Source: Rhodospirillales bacterium (GTDB lineage Bacteria > Pseudomonadota > Alphaproteobacteria > Rhodospirillales > Magnetovibrionaceae). Taken from it: a stretch of 40,031 nt of DNA. The stretch lies in NCBI GenBank assembly GCA_024653965.1, contig JANLGW010000063.1:1-40031 (forward strand), given 5' to 3'. Shown here piece after piece: positions 1 through 7,572 of the stretch. The position numbers were made by a program, and so were the translations under genes. How positions within the stretch are numbered: the first letter of the stretch is position 1; the number at the start of each line of letters is the position of its first letter. The notes under the pieces were generated by a model. That model was not told the origin of the DNA and did not search any database. It saw only the letters and a list, made by a program, of their open reading frames with translations.

Positions 1-87
1 GGATCAGGCCGAAGGCGAAGGTTGACCTTGTGGGGGGCGGCTGCATGGGCTAAAAGCCGGGGAAATCTTTAAAAAAGCGGGCATTTC

Positions 88-1380
88 ATGGATAAAATCG
101 TCATTCGGGGCGGCACCCCTCTCAACGGCGCAATTCCCATCGGCGGGGCGAAAAACGCGGCCCTGCCGTTGATGGCGGCGGCGCTGCTCAGCGAACAGCC
201 GCTGCGCCTTTCCAATCTGCCGCATTTGGCCGACATTTCCACCATGGCGCACCTGCTGGGCGAAATGGGTGTTTCCATCGCCATGGAAGGCGACGCCCCC
301 GGCGGCGGCAACATGGGCCGGGTGTTTGCGCTCAACGCTTCGGGCCTGTCTTCGACCGAAGCCCCCTATGAACTGGTGCGGCGCATGCGCGCCTCGGTGT
401 TGGTGCTCGGGCCCCTGGTGGCGCGTGAAGGCCATGCGCGGGTGTCGCTGCCCGGCGGTTGCGCCATCGGCACCCGCCCGGTGGATTTGCACCTCAAAGC
501 GCTGCAGGCCATGGGCGCAGAAATCGAACTGACCGAAGGCTATATCGAGGCCCGCGCGCCAAACGGGTTAAAGGGCGGCCATGTGCTGTTCCCCAACGTC
601 ACCGTGGGCGGCACCGAAAACATCCTCATGGCGGCGTGCCTAGCGAAGGGCGACACCGTTATCAGCAACGCCGCGCGGGAGCCGGAAGTCACCGATTTAG
701 CCCATTGCCTGGTCGCCATGGGCGCCAAGATCGAAGGCATCGGCACCGATACGTTAAAGGTGCAGGGCGTGACCACACTGCACGGCGCCGAACATTCCGT
801 GGTGCCGGATCGCATCGAAATGGGGTCGTATGCCGTGGCCGCCGCCGTCACCGGGGGCGACGTGGTGCTGAAAGGCGGGCGCTTGGAATTGATGGAAGCC
901 GTCGCCAACGTGCTGAAAAGCGCGGGTGTTGCGGTAAGCCAAGAAACCGACGGTGTGCGCATCACCCGCAACAACGGCGCGTTGAAGGGCTTCGATGTGA
1001 TGACTGAGCCTTACCCCGGTTTCCCCACCGACATGCAGGCGCAGATGATGGTGCTGGCGTCGGTGGCCGACGGGGCGTCGATGATTACCGAGACGATCTT
1101 TGAAAACCGCTACATGCATGTGCCGGAACTGGTGCGCATGGGGGCCAACATCAACGTGCATGGGTCTTCGGCCATCGTGCGCGGGGTGAAAAAGCTGTCG
1201 GGCGCGCAAGTCATGGCGACGGATCTGCGGGCGTCCAGCTCATTGGTGCTGGCGGGGCTGGTGGCCGAGGGTGAAACCGTGATCAACCGCGTTTATCATC
1301 TGGATCGCGGTTACGAACGGCTGGAAGAAAAACTGGCCGCGTGTGGCGCCGATATCCTGCGGGTGCGCGAAAACGGCTAA
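88..1380 (+). CDS. murA: UDP-N-acetylglucosamine 1-carboxyvinyltransferase
   Basis: Transfers enolpyruvate from PEP to UDP-GlcNAc, the first committed step of peptidoglycan synthesis, in the cytoplasm. The 430-residue product has normal length for the EPSP-synthase-like family and shows the N-terminal substrate stretch [20 protein letters not shown]. The PEP/fosfomycin-reactive cysteine lies in [15 protein letters not shown] at about Cys125; E. coli has it at 115. The C-terminal half carries the conserved [13 protein letters not shown] and [10 protein letters not shown] segments. The ATG at 88 is preceded by only a weak purine-rich stretch. It is followed after 77 bases by hisG on the same strand, an order common in Rhodospirillales. 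Identification is very secure. Confidence 0.97.
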   Translation: MDKIVIRGGTPLNGAIPIGGAKNAALPLMAAALLSEQPLRLSNLPHLADISTMAHLLGEMGVSIAMEGDAPGGGNMGRVFALNASGLSSTEAPYELVRRMRASVLVLGPLVAREGHARVSLPGGCAIGTRPVDLHLKALQAMGAEIELTEGYIEARAPNGLKGGHVLFPNVTVGGTENILMAACLAKGDTVISNAAREPEVTDLAHCLVAMGAKIEGIGTDTLKVQGVTTLHGAEHSVVPDRIEMGSYAVAAAVTGGDVVLKGGRLELMEAVANVLKSAGVAVSQETDGVRITRNNGALKGFDVMTEPYPGFPTDMQAQMMVLASVADGASMITETIFENRYMHVPELVRMGANINVHGSSAIVRGVKKLSGAQVMATDLRASSSLVLAGLVAEGETVINRVYHLDRGYERLEEKLAACGADILRVRENG

Positions 1381-1457
1381 GTTTCTGGAAGTTTCGGCGA
1401 AAAACCTTTATATATGCGCCCTTTACCGGGCAAAACTCCCGGCGGTGGAGAAGTGAA

Positions 1458-2132
1458 GTGGACACGACGCAAAACGATAAACTGGTGCTGGCGCTGCCCA
1501 AGGGACGCATCCTTGAGGAAGTGATGCCCATCGTGCGCCGCGCGGGCATCGAACCCGAAGCCGATTTCGACAATCCCAAATCGCGCAAGCTCGCTTTTTC
1601 CACCAACCACGCCAACATCGACATCATCCGTGTGCGCAGCTTCGACGTGGCGACTTTCGTCGCGTTCGGCGCGGCCCATTTAGGCATCGCGGGCGCCGAC
1701 GTTTTGATGGAATTCGACAATCCCGAAATCTATGCCCCGGTCGATTTGAAGATCGGTTATTGCCGCATGAGCGTGGCGGAATCCAAGGAACTGGGTGATG
1801 AAGACGACCCCAGCACCTGGAGCCATGTTCGGGTCGCCACCAAATACCCGGAAATCACCAAAAAACACTTCGCCAGCCGGGGTGTGCAGGCCGAATGCAT
1901 CAAGCTCAACGGCGCGATGGAGCTTGCCCCGCTGTTGGGCCTGAGCAAACGCATCGTCGATCTGGTATCCACGGGTGCGACGCTTAAAGCCAACGGTCTG
2001 GTCGAGGTTGAGGTGATCGCCGAGATCACCTCGCGCCTGGCGGTGAACCGCACCGCCTGGAAAACGCGCCCCGACGAAATCGGCCACTGGATCGAGCGGT
2101 TCCGGGAGGCGGTCGATGCCAAAGCGTCTTGA
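1458..2132 (+). CDS. hisG: ATP phosphoribosyltransferase catalytic subunit, short form
   Basis: Condenses ATP and PRPP to phosphoribosyl-ATP, the first step of histidine synthesis. The product is 224 residues and contains [13 protein letters not shown] near the N terminus and the PRPP-binding loop [14 protein letters not shown] at about residues 165-178. It ends without the C-terminal regulatory domain, so it is the short HisG that needs HisZ; no hisZ lies in this window. I chose the GTG at 1458 because GGAG at 1447-1450 sits 7 bases upstream. A longer reading back to 1341 would overlap murA and adds residues unlike the family. Its last 17 bases overlap hisD, suggesting translational coupling. 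Confidence 0.95.
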   Translation: MDTTQNDKLVLALPKGRILEEVMPIVRRAGIEPEADFDNPKSRKLAFSTNHANIDIIRVRSFDVATFVAFGAAHLGIAGADVLMEFDNPEIYAPVDLKIGYCRMSVAESKELGDEDDPSTWSHVRVATKYPEITKKHFASRGVQAECIKLNGAMELAPLLGLSKRIVDLVSTGATLKANGLVEVEVIAEITSRLAVNRTAWKTRPDEIGHWIERFREAVDAKAS

Positions 2133-3414
2133 TCTGGGTGACAAAGATTTTGAAGCCAACTTCGCCCAGGTGCTGAGCGCCAAGCGGGAAAGCAACGTCG
2201 ACGTCAACCAAGTGGTGGCCAACATTTTAGCCGATGTCGCCCAACGCGGTGATGCGGCGCTGGTGGAATACACCAATCAATTCGACCGCCAGACGTTAAC
2301 CGTCGCCGATCTGGCCATCACGGCGGAAGAAATCGACGCTGCAATGGCCAAGGTGGAGCCGGAGTTGTTGGCCGCACTTCGACTGGCCGCCGAACGCATC
2401 GAAGTGTTCCACGAACGCCAGTTGCCTGATTACGAAGACTATGTCGACGATGCGGGCGTGCGCTTAGGCTATCGCTGGACCCCAGTGGCGGCGGCGGGGC
2501 TGTATGTACCGGGCGGTACAGCGGCGTATCCTTCATCGGTGCTGATGAACGCCATCCCGGCCCATGTGGCGGGGGTACAGCGTTTGGTGATGGTGGTGCC
2601 GACCCCCGACGGTGTGATCAATCCGTTGGTGCTGGCGGCGGCCAAGATCGCGGGCGTGACCGAGATTTACCGCATCGGCGGTGCGCAGGCGGTGGGCGCG
2701 TTGGCCTATGGCACGACCACGATTAAACCGGTGGATAAAATCGTCGGCCCCGGCAACGCTTATGTAGCGGCGGCCAAGCGCCAGGTGTTCGGCACCGTGG
2801 GCATCGACATGATCGCCGGGCCGAGCGAGATTTTGGTGGTGGCCGATGGTCAGAATAATCCCGACTGGATCGCCGCCGATCTGCTCAGCCAGGCCGAACA
2901 CGACGCCAATGCGCAGTCGATCTTGATCACCGACGATGCGGCCTTTGCCGACCGGGTGGCGCAAGCGGTGGAAAGCCAGCTTAAAACCTTGAGCCGCGAA
3001 ACCATCGCGCGCGCAAGCTGGGAAAACTATGGCGTCATCATTACCGTGGCTGACGTGATGCAAGATGCGGTGGCGCTGATCGATCGCATTGCGCCCGAAC
3101 ACCTGGAACTGGCGATCGACGACCCCGACGCGCTGGGCAACGAAGTTTCCCACGCGGGTGCGATCTTCTTGGGCCGCTATACCCCCGAAGCCATCGGTGA
3201 TTATGTGGCCGGGCCCAATCACGTTTTGCCCACCTCACGCACGGCGCGGTTTTCTTCCGGGTTGGGCGTATTGGATTTCATGAAACGCACCACCTTTGTT
3301 TCCTGTGATGCCGACAGTTTAAACGAGATTGGCGCGGCGGCGGTGAAACTGGCCGATGCCGAGGGGTTGCAAGCCCATGGCCGGTCGGTTTCCATACGGC
3401 TGAACCGGGTTTGA
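2116..3414 (+). CDS. hisD: Histidinol dehydrogenase
   Basis: Zinc-dependent, NAD-linked four-electron oxidation of L-histidinol to L-histidine, the last step of the pathway. The 432-residue length is typical. The catalytic Glu-His pair is seen in PEHLEL (about E328/H329) and the conserved GPNHVLPT follows at about 366-373. The NAD-binding and substrate core includes [16 protein letters not shown] and the [14 protein letters not shown] segment. The ATG lies inside the 3' end of hisG in another frame. The next gene (UPF0262) starts 18 bases after its stop, so murA-hisG-hisD-UPF0262-phosphatase probably share transcription. Confidence 0.97.
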   Translation: MPKRLDLGDKDFEANFAQVLSAKRESNVDVNQVVANILADVAQRGDAALVEYTNQFDRQTLTVADLAITAEEIDAAMAKVEPELLAALRLAAERIEVFHERQLPDYEDYVDDAGVRLGYRWTPVAAAGLYVPGGTAAYPSSVLMNAIPAHVAGVQRLVMVVPTPDGVINPLVLAAAKIAGVTEIYRIGGAQAVGALAYGTTTIKPVDKIVGPGNAYVAAAKRQVFGTVGIDMIAGPSEILVVADGQNNPDWIAADLLSQAEHDANAQSILITDDAAFADRVAQAVESQLKTLSRETIARASWENYGVIITVADVMQDAVALIDRIAPEHLELAIDDPDALGNEVSHAGAIFLGRYTPEAIGDYVAGPNHVLPTSRTARFSSGLGVLDFMKRTTFVSCDADSLNEIGAAAVKLADAEGLQAHGRSVSIRLNRV

Positions 3415-3432
3415 CCGGCGGCGGGGGCTTCC

Positions 3433-3918
3433 ATGACTGACACGTCAACGGATACGGCCCGCATCGAACAGTTGTTCCTCGACGAACGCACGGTGGTGAA
3501 CCGCACGCCGCAGGTGGAACACGAACGCAAAGTCGCGATTTACGATCTGTTGGAAGATAATTTTTTTCGCCTGATCGATGGCCCGGATGGGCCGTATGTG
3601 CTGCGCCTGTCCATCGAAGACAATCGTTTGGCATTCGACGTGCGCGACGTGAACCATACGCCGTTGAAAAGTTTTATCCTGGCGCTGTCGCCGTTTCGCT
3701 CCATCGTGCGGGAATACCTGATGGTGTGCGAAAGTTATTACACGGCCATCAAAACCGCCAGCCCGTCGCAGATCGAAGCCATCGACATGGGGCGGCGCGG
3801 GCTGCACAACGATGGCTCCGATCTGTTGTCGCAGCGCCTTGTTGATAAGGTCGAACTGGATTGCAACACCTCGCGTCGGCTGTTTACCTTGGTGTGCGTT
3901 TTGCACATCAAAGGGTAA
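3433..3918 (+). CDS. UPF0262 family protein
   Basis: A 161-residue soluble protein with no signal peptide or membrane segment. It matches the alphaproteobacterial UPF0262 family in length and in segments such as QVEHERKVAIYDL, the LSPFR stretch and the basic GRRGLHNDG motif with the trailing LxxRL. Its biochemical role is unknown. The family is habitually encoded right after hisD and before a low-molecular-weight phosphatase-like gene, as here, so a housekeeping role linked to that cluster is plausible. It is separated from hisD by 18 bases and from the next gene by 12. Confidence 0.9.
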   Translation: MTDTSTDTARIEQLFLDERTVVNRTPQVEHERKVAIYDLLEDNFFRLIDGPDGPYVLRLSIEDNRLAFDVRDVNHTPLKSFILALSPFRSIVREYLMVCESYYTAIKTASPSQIEAIDMGRRGLHNDGSDLLSQRLVDKVELDCNTSRRLFTLVCVLHIKG

Positions 3919-3930
3919 GGAGCGACGGTC

Positions 3931-4407
3931 ATGACCTTACCCAAAGCCTTTCCCGGTACGGCGTTCGTCGCCAAACCCGGCGCGGTGCTGTTTGCCTGCA
4001 CCATGAACTCGATCCGTTCGCCCATGGCTGAAGCACTCATGAAACACTTTCATGGCCGCGAGGTGTTTGTGGACTCGGTGGGCGTGCGCGCTAAGCCCTT
4101 GGACGGTTTCGCCATCGAGGTGATGGCGGAAATCGGCATCGACATTTCCAAACACAAAGCCAAGACCTTTGATGATCTGGAAGACAGCTCGTTCGATCTG
4201 GTCATTTCACTTTCGCCCGAAGCCCAGCACAAGGCCGTGGATTTGACGCGGTGCATGGCGTGCGAGGTGGAATTTTGGAACACCTTCGACCCCAGCGTGG
4301 CCGAAGGTTCACGCGACATGCGCTTAAACGCCTTTCGCCAGGTGCGCGACGAACTGATCCGCCGCATCAAAGACCGCTTCCCGCTGGCGGCTGCGCAGGG
4401 GGTGTGA
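3931..4407 (+). CDS. Low-molecular-weight protein-tyrosine-phosphatase / arsenate-reductase-like protein
   Basis: A 158-residue LMW-PTP fold protein. The phosphate-binding loop CX5R(S/T) appears as CTMNSIRS starting at Cys23, and the general-acid Asp-Pro is seen in the TFDPS segment at about Asp120. The core VISLSPEAQH also fits the family. Whether it dephosphorylates proteins or reduces arsenate cannot be told; no ars genes are nearby, so a phosphatase role is favoured. AAGGAG at 3917-3922 lies 8 bases before the ATG. In related genomes infA follows directly; here about 2.9 kb of accessory DNA intervenes. Confidence 0.9.
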   Translation: MTLPKAFPGTAFVAKPGAVLFACTMNSIRSPMAEALMKHFHGREVFVDSVGVRAKPLDGFAIEVMAEIGIDISKHKAKTFDDLEDSSFDLVISLSPEAQHKAVDLTRCMACEVEFWNTFDPSVAEGSRDMRLNAFRQVRDELIRRIKDRFPLAAAQGV

Positions 4408-4424
4408 GCGTTAAGCCTTACTCA

Positions 4425-4465
4425 ATGCCCGTCATTCTCGGACTTGATCCGGGCATCCACGGTTT
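4425..4465. repeat. Short palindromic intergenic repeat, copy 1
   Basis: This element carries TGATCCGGGCAT preceded by TCTCGGACT. It is the reverse complement of the repeat at 7104-7131, sharing 22 bases exactly (4439-4460 against 7104-7125). Read as protein it gives the familiar spurious peptide VILGLDPGIH, seen in many alphaproteobacterial genomes as an intergenic repeat and not as a gene. It marks the left edge of the accessory insert. Confidence 0.75.
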
Positions 4466-4604
4466 CTTAAGTAAATTGCCACTGTAATTTCCACAACTTA
4501 AAGATAACTAATCGTGTCGTTGACGCGATGAATGGTTGCGTGCAATTCTTTTTCAAACGGAAACGGAGTAACCGGTCGCCGTCATACTGGAAAGTGATTG
4601 AGTT

Positions 4605-5336
4605 ATGAGTTTAAGGCACATGATCAAAAAAACATGGGCGGTGGTTTTGATCATGCTCGTTGTTTTGTCCGCACCACATTTGTTGCGTGCTGAAGATAAC
4701 GATTTGGCTGAATACTATAATGATTTTTTACACAGAGGTGATGCCGCGGACGTTAATGCACCTGTCATTGCCAAGATGGACCGCAAGCTAACTTTTGTGG
4801 CGGTCAATGCCTCGACTAAGGCTGATGAGGAGATAATTTCGACGCTCGGCGGCTTGACGAGGTTAACGGGTATGCCGTTAAGGTACGGAAGTGTTCGCGA
4901 GAAGTTCAATGCATTTATTATGTATTCAGACAATATATCTGAAACATACAAAGGTGTTGGAAGCGCATTCATAAAGTCATTTTTAAAAGATGAGGCTCTT
5001 TACAATAAAATAGGTTCGGAGTTGTCCGGCGACGAACTGTGCTATCGGTTTGTGTTCTATCGCGGAGGTTATATTGCGGGTGGAATTCTTTTTGTGAACA
5101 ATCGTGCATTGAATACGGACATGCACGCAAGGTGCCTCTTGATGTGGGGGCTCGGATTGTATGGGTTTGAACCAAACAGAACGTCAAGCCTAAATTCCAT
5201 ATTGGCTCAAGACCATCACTCGAAGTTGACTGCGCTGGATGAAGCGGCTGTCAAAGATTTTTATTCTCGGGACGTGCCTTTAGGTCTTCCAATATCAGAA
5301 TTTCTAGAGTTGCTCGCAAGTAATTCTGGGATGTGA
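4605..5336 (+). CDS. Exported protein of unknown function, possibly DUF2927-like
   Basis: A 243-residue protein with an N-terminal signal peptide: MIKK followed by a hydrophobic stretch and LLRAED at about residue 30, so probably periplasmic. The C-terminal part (a Cys followed by MWGLGLYGFEPN, then LTALDEAAVKDFY) resembles the end of DUF2927 proteins, in which a Cys-led helix precedes a GL.N...S.....LT..D...+..LY pattern. This is a weak motif-level match made from memory. An alternative ATG at 4620 would give the cleaner signal peptide MIKKTWAVV. The gene is clearly more AT-rich than the flanking core genes, which suggests acquisition. No function is assigned. Confidence 0.7.
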   Translation: MSLRHMIKKTWAVVLIMLVVLSAPHLLRAEDNDLAEYYNDFLHRGDAADVNAPVIAKMDRKLTFVAVNASTKADEEIISTLGGLTRLTGMPLRYGSVREKFNAFIMYSDNISETYKGVGSAFIKSFLKDEALYNKIGSELSGDELCYRFVFYRGGYIAGGILFVNNRALNTDMHARCLLMWGLGLYGFEPNRTSSLNSILAQDHHSKLTALDEAAVKDFYSRDVPLGLPISEFLELLASNSGM

Positions 5337-5349
5337 TGGCGGAGGGGCG

Positions 5350-5469
5350 ATGCTGATGAAGAGGCCGAAGCAACCGGATTACGGTGCGGATTACGGTGAC
5401 AGTTTACTAAATACCCAACCAGTGTATTTCAATATCGATGCAGACGACTTCGCGCAGTTCATGGGCTGA
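5350..5469 (+). CDS. Possible 39-residue small ORF
   Basis: The reading frame starts at ATG 5350 (or ATG 5356) right behind a strong GGAGGGG at 5341-5347 and ends with TGA at 5467-5469. It encodes a small acidic peptide containing DYGADYGDSLL and ending DDFAQFMG. It sits between two unknown genes on the same strand with close spacing. Against it, the middle overlaps a short repeated DNA motif (5389-5411) and a 12-base tandem duplication, so the coding look may be coincidental. No known family is recognised. Confidence 0.3.
   Translation: MLMKRPKQPDYGADYGDSLLNTQPVYFNIDADDFAQFMG
5375..5398. repeat. 12-base perfect tandem duplication
   Basis: CGGATTACGGTG occurs twice head to tail (5375-5386 and 5387-5398), immediately overlapping the start of the 23-base motif at 5389-5411. 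This looks like a slipped-strand duplication of the front of that motif. Confidence 0.8.
5389..5411 (+). repeat. Dispersed motif GATTACGGYGACAGYTTACT, copy 1
   Basis: The motif GATTACGGTGACAGTTTACT plus AAA here recurs with two substitutions and one extra base at 6247-6270 in the same orientation. The two copies bracket the gene at 5487-6239. I recall very similar motifs being scattered through many proteobacterial genomes near Y1-type (REP-associated) transposase genes; that link is from memory and no transposase is present here. Confidence 0.6.
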
Positions 5470-5486
5470 GGGGATTGGGTAACGCT

Positions 5487-6239
5487 ATGCTTCTGGGCTG
5501 GCTTCAGATTATCTGGACTTCATTGCTCGTCTTACTGGCTGGGGGCGCAGTGTTGGCATGGCGGAAGCGAAAGCCGCGGTTGTTTTTTGCTGCCTCTATT
5601 TTGGTGGGGTTGGGCATTTGGGCCGGTTTTCGCGTGCCTATTCCTATTCCTTCTCATCCCGTCGGCAGTACGGGTGACATGACCAAGGTTCGCTTCGTCG
5701 TCTCCGGTCACGAATTCCGCATTCCCAAGGCGTATCTTTATTACATGCCGCAATGGAGAGGTATGGCCGAGGGGGATGAACCAATACTTATGCGGGCATC
5801 TGCCATTGATTTGATTCCGATAAGCAAAAGCGATGAGAACTTATTTAAAGGCCTGAAGTATTCTTATAACACTGTATTATTTGATTTAAACTACACACCA
5901 AAAAACAGCCTGTATAGTGATAGATACTTACGCCCGGAGGCGTTGGCTACGTGTAAAATGGAACTTGAAAATTTTTTGACGTGTGCGTCCGATTCTTATC
6001 AAAGCGTCGTATTTATATATAAAATTGACAATAATAATATCATTTTTGAATGTTCTGATGATATCGCTGTAAGTGAAATAAGCGCTAATTTATGTAGTGT
6101 TGAAGTATTTTTATTTCCACATGTTTATGTTGATTTTAAATTTGATAGACGGCGTCTTAATGAAGGGCCGGAGTATGTCGAACGTATTAGGCAGTTGCTG
6201 ATGGGTTTTTATGTGGGTCCGGTGTCGGCGGCCAGATAG
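5487..6239 (+). CDS. Membrane-anchored protein of unknown function
   Basis: A protein of about 250 residues. Two hydrophobic segments near the N terminus (about residues 4-24 and 33-50) are separated by a basic KRKPR turn and followed by a soluble domain of some 190 residues. That domain contains paired cysteines (ATCK, LTCAS, FECSDD, LCSVEV) and a probable periplasmic orientation. The ATG at 5487 is preferred; a TTG at 5475 would extend it by four residues but abuts the purine-rich GAGGGG. Base composition is markedly AT-rich in the second half, unlike the core genes. I recognise no family. Position and composition suggest it travelled with the neighbouring unknown gene at 4605. Confidence 0.65.
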   Translation: MLLGWLQIIWTSLLVLLAGGAVLAWRKRKPRLFFAASILVGLGIWAGFRVPIPIPSHPVGSTGDMTKVRFVVSGHEFRIPKAYLYYMPQWRGMAEGDEPILMRASAIDLIPISKSDENLFKGLKYSYNTVLFDLNYTPKNSLYSDRYLRPEALATCKMELENFLTCASDSYQSVVFIYKIDNNNIIFECSDDIAVSEISANLCSVEVFLFPHVYVDFKFDRRRLNEGPEYVERIRQLLMGFYVGPVSAAR

Positions 6240-6246
6240 AAAGCGA

Positions 6247-6270
6247 GATTACGGCGACAGCTTACTTAAA
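6247..6270 (+). repeat. Dispersed motif GATTACGGYGACAGYTTACT, copy 2
   Basis: Second copy of the motif at 5389-5411, here GATTACGGCGACAGCTTACT followed by TAAA. It begins 7 bases after the stop of the unknown membrane gene. The same orientation and the flanking arrangement suggest that both copies belong to one inserted unit. Confidence 0.6.
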
Positions 6271-6323
6271 AGGCTTATCCCTTTTTTCAGGGTGCCGTAA
6301 AATGTAGCCTACCCATCACGCGG

Positions 6324-6361
6324 TTGACAAAATACGTAAAATCAGTAATATACGTATATTA
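6324..6361 (+). promoter_or_regulatory. Antitoxin promoter with 16-base palindromic operator
   Basis: TTGACA at 6324-6329 and TAATAT at 6346-6351 are separated by 16 bases, a near-consensus sigma-70 promoter. A perfect 16-base palindrome, TAATATACGTATATTA, covers 6346-6361 and so overlaps the -10 box and probable start site. This is the expected place for autorepression by a Phd/YefM antitoxin, whose gene starts 32 bases downstream. A further ATACGTA lies at 6332-6338. Confidence 0.75.
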
Positions 6362-6392
6362 TGGATGCCAATTCCCCAGAAAGGAAATCGTC

Positions 6393-6650
6393 ATGGCACG
6401 GGTGACATCAACCGATTTTCAGAAGAATCCCGGCCTTTACCAAGACATGGCTCAACGCGAGCCGGTGTCGGTAACGAATCACGGCAGGGAGCGGACGGTT
6501 CTGCTCTCGGCGGAAGAATACCATCGCCTCAAGCGCCGTGACCGGATTGCGTTGGCGATCGAGGAGCTTTCCGACGAAGATATGGCGGCCATCTCGGCGG
6601 CGGAAGTCCCTGCTGAATACGCTCACCTGAACGACGAACTGGACGACTGA
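6393..6650 (+). CDS. Phd/YefM-family antitoxin, orphan
   Basis: An 85-residue type II antitoxin. The N-terminal DNA-binding half shows the family pattern FQKNPGLYQDMA, then PVSVTNHGRERTVLLSAEEY, and LKRRDR. The acidic C-terminal half (EELSDEDMAAI, PAEYAHLNDELDD) is the usual toxin-binding tail. The ATG at 6393 follows AAGGAA at 6381-6386 by 6 bases. It probably represses its own promoter through the palindrome at 6346-6361. The cognate toxin frame begins at the overlapping TGATG but stops after 13 codons, so this is an antitoxin without a partner. It could persist as a repressor, as an anti-addiction factor, or simply as decaying DNA. Confidence 0.88.
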   Translation: MARVTSTDFQKNPGLYQDMAQREPVSVTNHGRERTVLLSAEEYHRLKRRDRIALAIEELSDEDMAAISAAEVPAEYAHLNDELDD

Positions 6651-6691
6651 TGCCCATCGCCGCCCCGTTTGCGGGTTTAGTCATCGGTTAA
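6650..6691 (+). pseudogene. Truncated PemK/MazF-like toxin remnant
   Basis: Starting at the ATG overlapping the antitoxin stop codon (TGATG), 13 codons read MPIAAPFAGLVIG and then TAA. This matches the start of PemK-like growth inhibitors normally paired with this antitoxin type, which as I recall begin like MPxPxPxPGLVIxYxYLW. Nothing downstream continues the toxin. Instead a palindromic intergenic repeat begins 8 bases later, so insertion or deletion at that repeat probably removed the toxin body. Confidence 0.6.
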
Positions 6692-6698
6692 CGCCGCA

Positions 6699-6726
6699 TG
6701 GACCCCCGCCTTCGCGGGGGTGACGA
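6699..6726. repeat. Palindromic intergenic repeat (ACCCCCGC hairpin)
   Basis: ACCCCCGC at 6702-6709 and GCGGGGGT at 6714-6721 form an 8-base-pair stem with a CTTC loop, flanked by TGG and GACGAT. This is a widespread alphaproteobacterial intergenic hairpin (spurious peptide PAFAGVT). It abuts the broken toxin. Confidence 0.75.
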
Positions 6727-6795
6727 TGGGGGCGCGGGGGTGCAATGTGGGGTGTGGGTTTACTTACGCAGCCGCAAACTCGCCTGTTTATTTTT

Positions 6796-6862
6796 AACCA
6801 CAGAGCACACCGAGATCACAGAGAGGCTTTTCCTCTGTGTCCTCTGTGTCCTCCGTGGTGAA
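6796..6862. repeat. Large imperfect inverted repeat (ACCACAGAG element)
   Basis: The left arm, starting AACCACAGAG and ending ATCACAGAG, and the right arm, starting CTCTGTGTCC and ending CCGTGGTGAA, can fold into a long imperfect stem with a short GCTTTTC-type loop. Elements built from ACACAGAG units with this outer ACCAC/GTGGT pair are familiar as bacterial intergenic repeats. No coding role is seen. Confidence 0.7.
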
Positions 6863-7103
6863 CACTTCAACTAAATCCATTGTTCCGAACGGTTACGCTT
6901 GCTTTTTTCGGCAAGCTATGGTATATTTTCCTATTCGTTCGACACGGCGAAAACCGTTGGCTTTTCGAAACAAAAAAATGCCGTTCTTTGAAAACAAAAG
7001 ATAATTTGGCTTCGTTTCGTCACTTTTTTATTGTTCGCGCCGTTTGGCGGTGGCGGACGGGTAAAAAAGAGGAAATGAGGACCAAAGGAAGCCTTTTAAA
7101 GAC

Positions 7104-7131
7104 GTGGATGCCCGGATCAAGTCCGGGCATG
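7104..7131. repeat. Short palindromic intergenic repeat, copy 2
   Basis: ATGCCCGGA (7108-7116), loop TCAAG and TCCGGGCAT (7122-7130) form a perfect 9-base-pair hairpin. It is the inverted counterpart of the repeat at 4425-4465. It marks the right part of the accessory insert, about 160 bases before infA. Confidence 0.8.
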
Positions 7132-7228
7132 ACGATAAAAGGGCGGTGCGGGCATGACGTAAAAAAAGACGCAGGGATGTCTAATAAGGCAAACGGTTGC
7201 TGAAAAAGCCGAAAAAGGCGGAAAGAAC

Positions 7229-7258
7229 TTGACCTTTGCGGCGCAACAGGTCACTTAT
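7229..7258 (+). promoter_or_regulatory. Possible infA promoter
   Basis: TTGACC at 7229-7234 and ACTTAT at 7253-7258 are 18 bases apart, upstream of infA. TGACC and GGTCA arms (7230-7234, 7248-7252) form a small dyad across the spacer. The rest of 6863-7228 holds only the hairpin at 7104 and no convincing gene. Because the insert has separated infA from its usual upstream cluster, it needs its own promoter, and this is the best candidate. Confidence 0.4.
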
Positions 7259-7292
7259 TTGCCGCCTCAGCATTGAAAAAATAGAGAGATTG

Positions 7293-7511
7293 ATGGCCAA
7301 AGAAGAAGTACTTGAATTTTCCGGGGTTGTGACCGAATTGCTGCCGAACGCCATGTTCCGCGTGCAGTTGGAAAACGGGCATGAAATCCTGGCGCATACG
7401 GCGGGCAAAATGCGCAAGCATCGCATTCGTGTGCTTGCCGGGGATAAGGTCACGGTGGAAATGACCCCCTATGATCTGACCAAGGGCCGGATTACATTCC
7501 GCTTTAAGTAA
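7293..7511 (+). CDS. infA: Translation initiation factor IF-1
   Basis: A 72-residue OB-fold protein that occupies the 30S A site during initiation. The sequence is canonical: [13 protein letters not shown], [19 protein letters not shown], [19 protein letters not shown] and [10 protein letters not shown]. The ATG at 7293 gives the exact family length; an upstream in-frame start at 7236 would add 19 unrelated residues. The Shine-Dalgarno (AGAGAG) is weak. It is followed by maf, rng and yacG as in relatives. Confidence 0.97.
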   Translation: MAKEEVLEFSGVVTELLPNAMFRVQLENGHEILAHTAGKMRKHRIRVLAGDKVTVEMTPYDLTKGRITFRFK

Positions 7512-7572
7512 GAGTGGCCGCTTTAAATAAGCAGACTCCACACCATTTAAAACTTGAACACGGGGGATCGGT

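Noticed and set aside
1-87. Possible 3' end of a gene before murA
   Set aside because: All three forward frames reach stops within 72 bases and none shows a recognisable C terminus, so no partial gene is called.
4425-4487. Small frame ending in VILGLDPGIH
   Set aside because: This peptide is the usual translation of a common intergenic repeat.
4528-4608. 26-codon frame before the exported unknown gene
   Set aside because: No ribosome site, basic random-looking peptide, overlapping the next start by chance.
6880-7203. 107-codon open frame upstream of infA
   Set aside because: It runs through the palindromic repeat (spurious peptide MPGSSPGMT), has no family resemblance and no convincing start; treated as non-coding.
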